From: Streptomyces sp. NBC_01288
GTDB lineage: Bacteria > Actinomycetota > Actinomycetes > Streptomycetales > Streptomycetaceae
Assembly (NCBI RefSeq): GCF_035982055.1
Contig: NZ_CP108427.1
Coordinates: 2,542,001 to 2,606,000, forward strand
Direction: 5' to 3'
DNA length: 64,000 bases
The translations under genes and the position numbers were made by a program. This document shows positions 60,914-64,000 of the stretch, piece by piece (position 1 is the first letter of the stretch; each line of letters begins with the position of its first letter). The notes below the pieces were generated by a model, which did not search any database, was not told the DNA's origin, and saw only the letters and a program-made list of their open reading frames with translations.

Positions 60914-62247
60914 GGGTCCAGGTCTACCACTGTGACGCCATCGATCTGAGTCGCCCAGGACGCGTCGCTCACCGCGCCGACCAGCCGGATGTGCCCGCGC
61001 TCGCACATCCGCGCCGCGAGCCGCAGCAGTTCGGCCCGTTGCCGAACGTCCACTCCCCGGTCGAGGCCGTCGGCGAGGACGGTCAAGGTCTGCATCGCGG
61101 CCGGGACCTCGCCGGGCGGGTCGACCTCCAGGACACCGGGACCGGTGAGGAGCACCAACGCCAGTGCCGCGTACCGGAGTTCACCGTCACCGAGCCGCTC
61201 GAAGGTGGTGCGCAGTCCGTCGCCCCGGTCGAGCACCGCGCGGAGCATGCCGTCGGCCAGCGGTTCCGCGAGGACGTCCACCACCGGCCCGGCACACCCC
61301 GTGCGCACCGCCGTGACGAGCTGCCCGTGCCGTCGCCCGCACTCGGACCGGGTGCGCCACAGCACGTCGGCGAGGTTGCCGCAGTCCCGCAGCAGCCGCC
61401 CGTCACCGATCGGCACGGCATCGCGCATCCGCTCGGGTACCGGATCGCAGGCAAAGACGGAGCGCAGGGCGACCACCATCTGCTCGGCGGCGGCGAGGAC
61501 TTGACGCTGCCCGTCGGTCTTGCCCGCGACCCGTAACGGCAGCAGGGCGGTGCCGAGCCGGTCGTCCGGCAGGGGTGCGCGGGTGACCGGCGACGAACCC
61601 GCCGTATGCCAGGCGGCCTGCACGAAGCGGCGCGACGGGTCGCGCAGCGCGGTCTCCAGGAGGACCAGGCCGCCCGACGTCAACCGCTCGCCCACGATGC
61701 GCAGTTCGGGCTCGGCCTGGACCGCGACGTCGAGCCGTACCGGACCCTCGGGCCCGTCCGCCGTGCAGCCGATCCTGAACCCGCGTCGGCGCTGGGCGTC
61801 GGGCCGGGCCCGCTCCGGGACACAGGCGACCGGGTCCGGGAACACCTCCCCCACCTCGCTCCCGCCGCCGAGCCGCGCGAGCGCCTCGTACGCGCGCAGC
61901 GCGCTCGTCTTGCCGCAGCCGCTGGGCCCGGCGAAGAGGGTGAGCGAACCGAGCGGGAATCCGGCACCCCGGTGCGTGGCGAACGCCGACAGCCGCAGCT
62001 CGGTGAGGTGCGGCCGGTCGGGGTGCGCCTCGACGCGTCCGGGGCCCGTCGGCTCGGGCGTCCGCGACGACGGCGGGGCGACGCCGGCCGACGGCTCCGG
62101 CGCGGGCCGGGCCCGGCGCGAGGCGGCTTCGGGCGACCGCCCCTGCGGCGGCACGGACTCGGACGACCGCGAGGACGCGGGCGGCCCGGGAACCCGGGAG
62201 GAGCCGGACGGCTGGGACGACTGGGGCGACTGTGCTGACACGGTCAT
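60910..62247 (-). CDS. AAA family (RecF/OLD-like) ATPase
   Basis: 445 residues, ATG at 62247. The first 80 residues are Pro/Ser-rich and low-complexity. An ABC-type ATPase follows: LTELRLSAFATHRGAGFPLGS, Walker A GPSGCGKTS, LGDGELRYAALALVLL as the signature region and a degenerate Walker B (LEVDPPGE). This head-only layout resembles AAA_21/predicted ATPases of OLD type. Its stop overlaps the start of the pyrophosphohydrolase gene, so they are co-expressed. The function is unknown; nucleotide-linked defence is one possibility. Confidence 0.75.
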   Translation of the reverse strand: MTVSAQSPQSSQPSGSSRVPGPPASSRSSESVPPQGRSPEAASRRARPAPEPSAGVAPPSSRTPEPTGPGRVEAHPDRPHLTELRLSAFATHRGAGFPLGSLTLFAGPSGCGKTSALRAYEALARLGGGSEVGEVFPDPVACVPERARPDAQRRRGFRIGCTADGPEGPVRLDVAVQAEPELRIVGERLTSGGLVLLETALRDPSRRFVQAAWHTAGSSPVTRAPLPDDRLGTALLPLRVAGKTDGQRQVLAAAEQMVVALRSVFACDPVPERMRDAVPIGDGRLLRDCGNLADVLWRTRSECGRRHGQLVTAVRTGCAGPVVDVLAEPLADGMLRAVLDRGDGLRTTFERLGDGELRYAALALVLLTGPGVLEVDPPGEVPAAMQTLTVLADGLDRGVDVRQRAELLRLAARMCERGHIRLVGAVSDASWATQIDGVTVVDLDP

Positions 62248-62345
62248 ATCCGGACCGTAGGCCTCCGCCGCCAGGCGAACCGTTCCGCCCTGGAGACCTT
62301 CCTACGATCGAGGGACCGCCCCACCGCCCCCGTCACCGGGACGGC

Positions 62346-62741
62346 TCACACGCCCGGGACCCCCGCCCCCTCCATCAGCCCCTGCACCTCGGTCCCCGGC
62401 GGGGTGAGCAGGAACACGTTCCGGTCGACGCGGGTCATCCCGCTGGCCAGGCCGAAGACGACGCCCGTGCTGAAGTCCAGCACCCGCCTTGCGACTTCCG
62501 TCTCCGCGCCGGTGAGGTCGAGCAGCACCGGGATGCCCGCCATCAGGGTCTCCGCGACCTCGCGGGCGTCCCCGAACACATTCACGCGGAGGACGACGAA
62601 GCGGCGGCGCGGCTCGGTCCGGGCCTCGGGTATCGAACGGTGGCCCACGGCGGACGGCCAGGCGTCGCGCCCCCGCAGCGGCACTACCTGGGCGAGCCCT
62701 TCCCACTGTTCGTCGGTGACATCGTGGCTGTTCACCGGCAT
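62346..62741 (-). CDS. SepF-like protein (SflA/SflB type)
   Basis: 131 residues, ATG at 62741 with GGACGGAGC upstream. The core EARTEPRRRFVVLRVNVFGDAREVAETLMAGIPVLLDLTG and the VARRVLDFSTGVVFGLASGM helix match the SepF C-terminal fold that binds FtsZ. It lacks SepF's N-terminal amphipathic helix. Streptomyces encode SepF plus SepF-like SflA and SflB that affect septation; this looks like one of the latter. Confidence 0.78.
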   Translation of the reverse strand: MPVNSHDVTDEQWEGLAQVVPLRGRDAWPSAVGHRSIPEARTEPRRRFVVLRVNVFGDAREVAETLMAGIPVLLDLTGAETEVARRVLDFSTGVVFGLASGMTRVDRNVFLLTPPGTEVQGLMEGAGVPGV

Positions 62742-62901
62742 GCTCCGTCCTGGGTCGCGCTGGCAGTCTGCATCCGGCAATTGTTGCGCACTGTCACCCG
62801 TTCGGCCCAACTGCGACACACTCCGCGACAAGATCGGGCCGCATCTCACAGTGGACCCCGGCCGGTTGTGCACCGGGCGTAACCCCTCATGATCGGGCCG
62901 C

Positions 62902-62917
62902 GTGACCTCGGCGTAAC
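62902..62917 (+). promoter_or_regulatory. GlnR-type box upstream of nitrate reductase gene
   Basis: GTGAC (62902-62906), six bases, GTAAC (62913-62917) fits the actinobacterial GlnR pattern gTnAC-n6-GaAAC. A further GTAAC lies at 62879. Nitrate assimilation genes are known GlnR targets. Confidence 0.55.
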
Positions 62918-62940
62918 GGGCAATTCGTACGGTCTACGGC

Positions 62941-64000
62941 ATGACGAAGCCCCCCACGCGACAGGTACGGACGGTCTGCTCGTACTGCGGTGTGGGCTGC
63001 GGCATGCTGCTCGACGTCGGCGCGGGCCCCGACGGCAGTCCTACGGTCCTCAGGGCGTCCGGCGACAAGGCGCACCCGGCGAACGGCGGCCGGCTCTGCA
63101 CCAAGGGCGCCACCACGGCCGAGATGCTCGCCGCACCGGGCCGGCTGACCGGGGCGCTCGTGCGGGGCGAGCGCGGCGAGGAGTTGGTGCGGGCACCCGT
63201 GGCCGACGCGATCGCGGAGACCGCGCGGCGCCTGCGGCGGATCGTCGACGAGCACGGGCCGGACGCGGTCGCCCTTTATGTCTCCGGGCAGATGAGCCTG
63301 GAGGCGCAGTACTTGGCGAACAAGCTGGCCAAGGGGTTCGTGCGCACGAACCAGATCGAGTCCAACTCCCGGCTGTGCATGGCGAGTGCGGGCGCCGGTT
63401 ACAAGTCGTCGCTGGGCGCGGACGGGCCGCCGGGGTCGTACGAGGACTTCGAGCGGGCGGACGTGTTCCTGGTCATCGGGTCCAACATGGCCGACTGCCA
63501 TCCGATTCTCTTCCTGCGGATGATGGAACGGGTCAAGGCGGGCGCGAAGTTGATCGTCGTCGACCCGCGCCGGACGGCAACGGCGGCGAAGGCGGATCTC
63601 TACCTCCAGATCGCACCGGGCACCGATCTCGCCCTGCTCAACGGCCTGTTGAGGCTGCTGCACGAGAACGGCCACACCGACCCGGAGTTCATCGCCGCGC
63701 ACACCGAGGGCTGGGAGGTGCTGCCCGCCTTCCTAGCCGACTACGCGCCGGACGCCGTCGCCGCCCTCACCGGCCTCGCCGAGGACGACATCCGTACGGC
63801 GGCCCGGCTGATCGGCGAGGCGGGCGAGTGGATGAGCTGCTGGACGATGGGCCTCAACCAGTCCACGCACGGGACTTGGAACACCAACGCCCTGATCAAT
63901 CTTCATCTCGCGACCGGCGCCATCTGCCGCCCCGGCAGCGGCCCGTTCTCCCTCACCGGCCAGCCGAACGCGATGGGCGGCCGCGAAATGGGCTACATGG
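62941..64000 (+). CDS. nasA: Assimilatory nitrate reductase catalytic subunit, partial
   Basis: The first 353 residues; it continues past the window. The N-terminal [4Fe-4S] motif uses Cys13, Cys16, Cys20 and Cys53 (VCSYCGVGCGM, RLCTKG). It is followed by molybdopterin-binding features: SGQMSLEAQYLANKLAKG, the NSRLCMAS loop whose Cys ligates Mo, IGSNMADCHPILF and VVDPRRTATA. It reduces nitrate to nitrite in the cytoplasm. A formate dehydrogenase is less likely given these motifs. A GlnR box lies just upstream. Confidence 0.85.
   Translation, partial: MTKPPTRQVRTVCSYCGVGCGMLLDVGAGPDGSPTVLRASGDKAHPANGGRLCTKGATTAEMLAAPGRLTGALVRGERGEELVRAPVADAIAETARRLRRIVDEHGPDAVALYVSGQMSLEAQYLANKLAKGFVRTNQIESNSRLCMASAGAGYKSSLGADGPPGSYEDFERADVFLVIGSNMADCHPILFLRMMERVKAGAKLIVVDPRRTATAAKADLYLQIAPGTDLALLNGLLRLLHENGHTDPEFIAAHTEGWEVLPAFLADYAPDAVAALTGLAEDDIRTAARLIGEAGEWMSCWTMGLNQSTHGTWNTNALINLHLATGAICRPGSGPFSLTGQPNAMGGREMGYM

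Overview
The base composition (very high G+C), GTG/TTG starts, long open antisense frames and recognisable families (DUF5999, AAWKG-family protein, EccB/C/D, SepF-like protein, Pnkp/Hen1, a GlnR-type box) point to a Streptomyces chromosome. All calls come from reading the sequence; no database search was run.

Region 1 (1-31322) is a complete-looking ESX / type VII secretion (T7SS) island. On the minus strand, one promoter (18591-18620) appears to drive esxB, esxA, a T7SS-associated gene, a 1,038-residue AAWKG-family protein, a YbaB/EbfC (EspL-like) protein, a small WPG-motif WXG100-like protein and then a giant gene that runs off the left edge. That gene encodes at least 4,396 residues and is read in one uninterrupted frame. 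It has a helical WXG100-like head, Thr/Ser/Pro linkers, two HExxHxxGxxDE zincin-like motifs, a coiled-coil block, an OTU-like cysteine-protease motif holding the only cysteine I see, and a large module repeated at about 2,990-residue spacing. Upstream lie the machine genes eccB, eccD, the divergent eccC, a mycosin protease and an EccA-like tandem AAA ATPase fused to a parallel beta-helix. I did not find eccE. Between eccB and eccD is a non-coding stretch of degenerate ~130-bp tandem repeats.

Region 2 (31323-35477) holds a membrane-anchored B-lectin protein, a frameshifted membrane-protein gene, a DUF6299-like secreted protein, a DUF5999 protein and a PaaX-type regulator.

Region 3 (35478-43462) is metabolic: cysC-cysD-cysN for sulfate activation (cysD carries an apparent frameshift), an RsbW-like ATP-binding protein, arcA-arcB for arginine catabolism with AT-rich palindromes between them, and an SPFH protein followed by an NAD-kinase-like gene that is also frame-disrupted.

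Region 4 (43463-56015) contains the Pnkp/Hen1 RNA-repair pair and a four-gene FtsX-type ABC exporter cluster (two large permeases on plus, two ATPases converging on minus; one ATPase ends in an AbrB-like domain).

Region 5 (56016-64000) has a divergent TetR/MFS efflux pair with a visible operator, an F420-dependent oxidoreductase, a 54-residue ORF followed by a repeat I recognise from many Streptomyces genomes, a DUF6099-like protein, an AAA ATPase translationally coupled to a MazG-like pyrophosphohydrolase, a SepF-like protein and the start of an assimilatory nitrate reductase gene with a GlnR-type box.

The main candidate for an under-described system is the T7SS island: a giant modular effector, its small WXG and YbaB partners, and an AAWKG protein with unusual Asn-rich repeats. 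Three separate genes (near 33270, 36553 and 42890) carry frame disruptions while the 13-kb giant frame is intact, so these need checking against reads.
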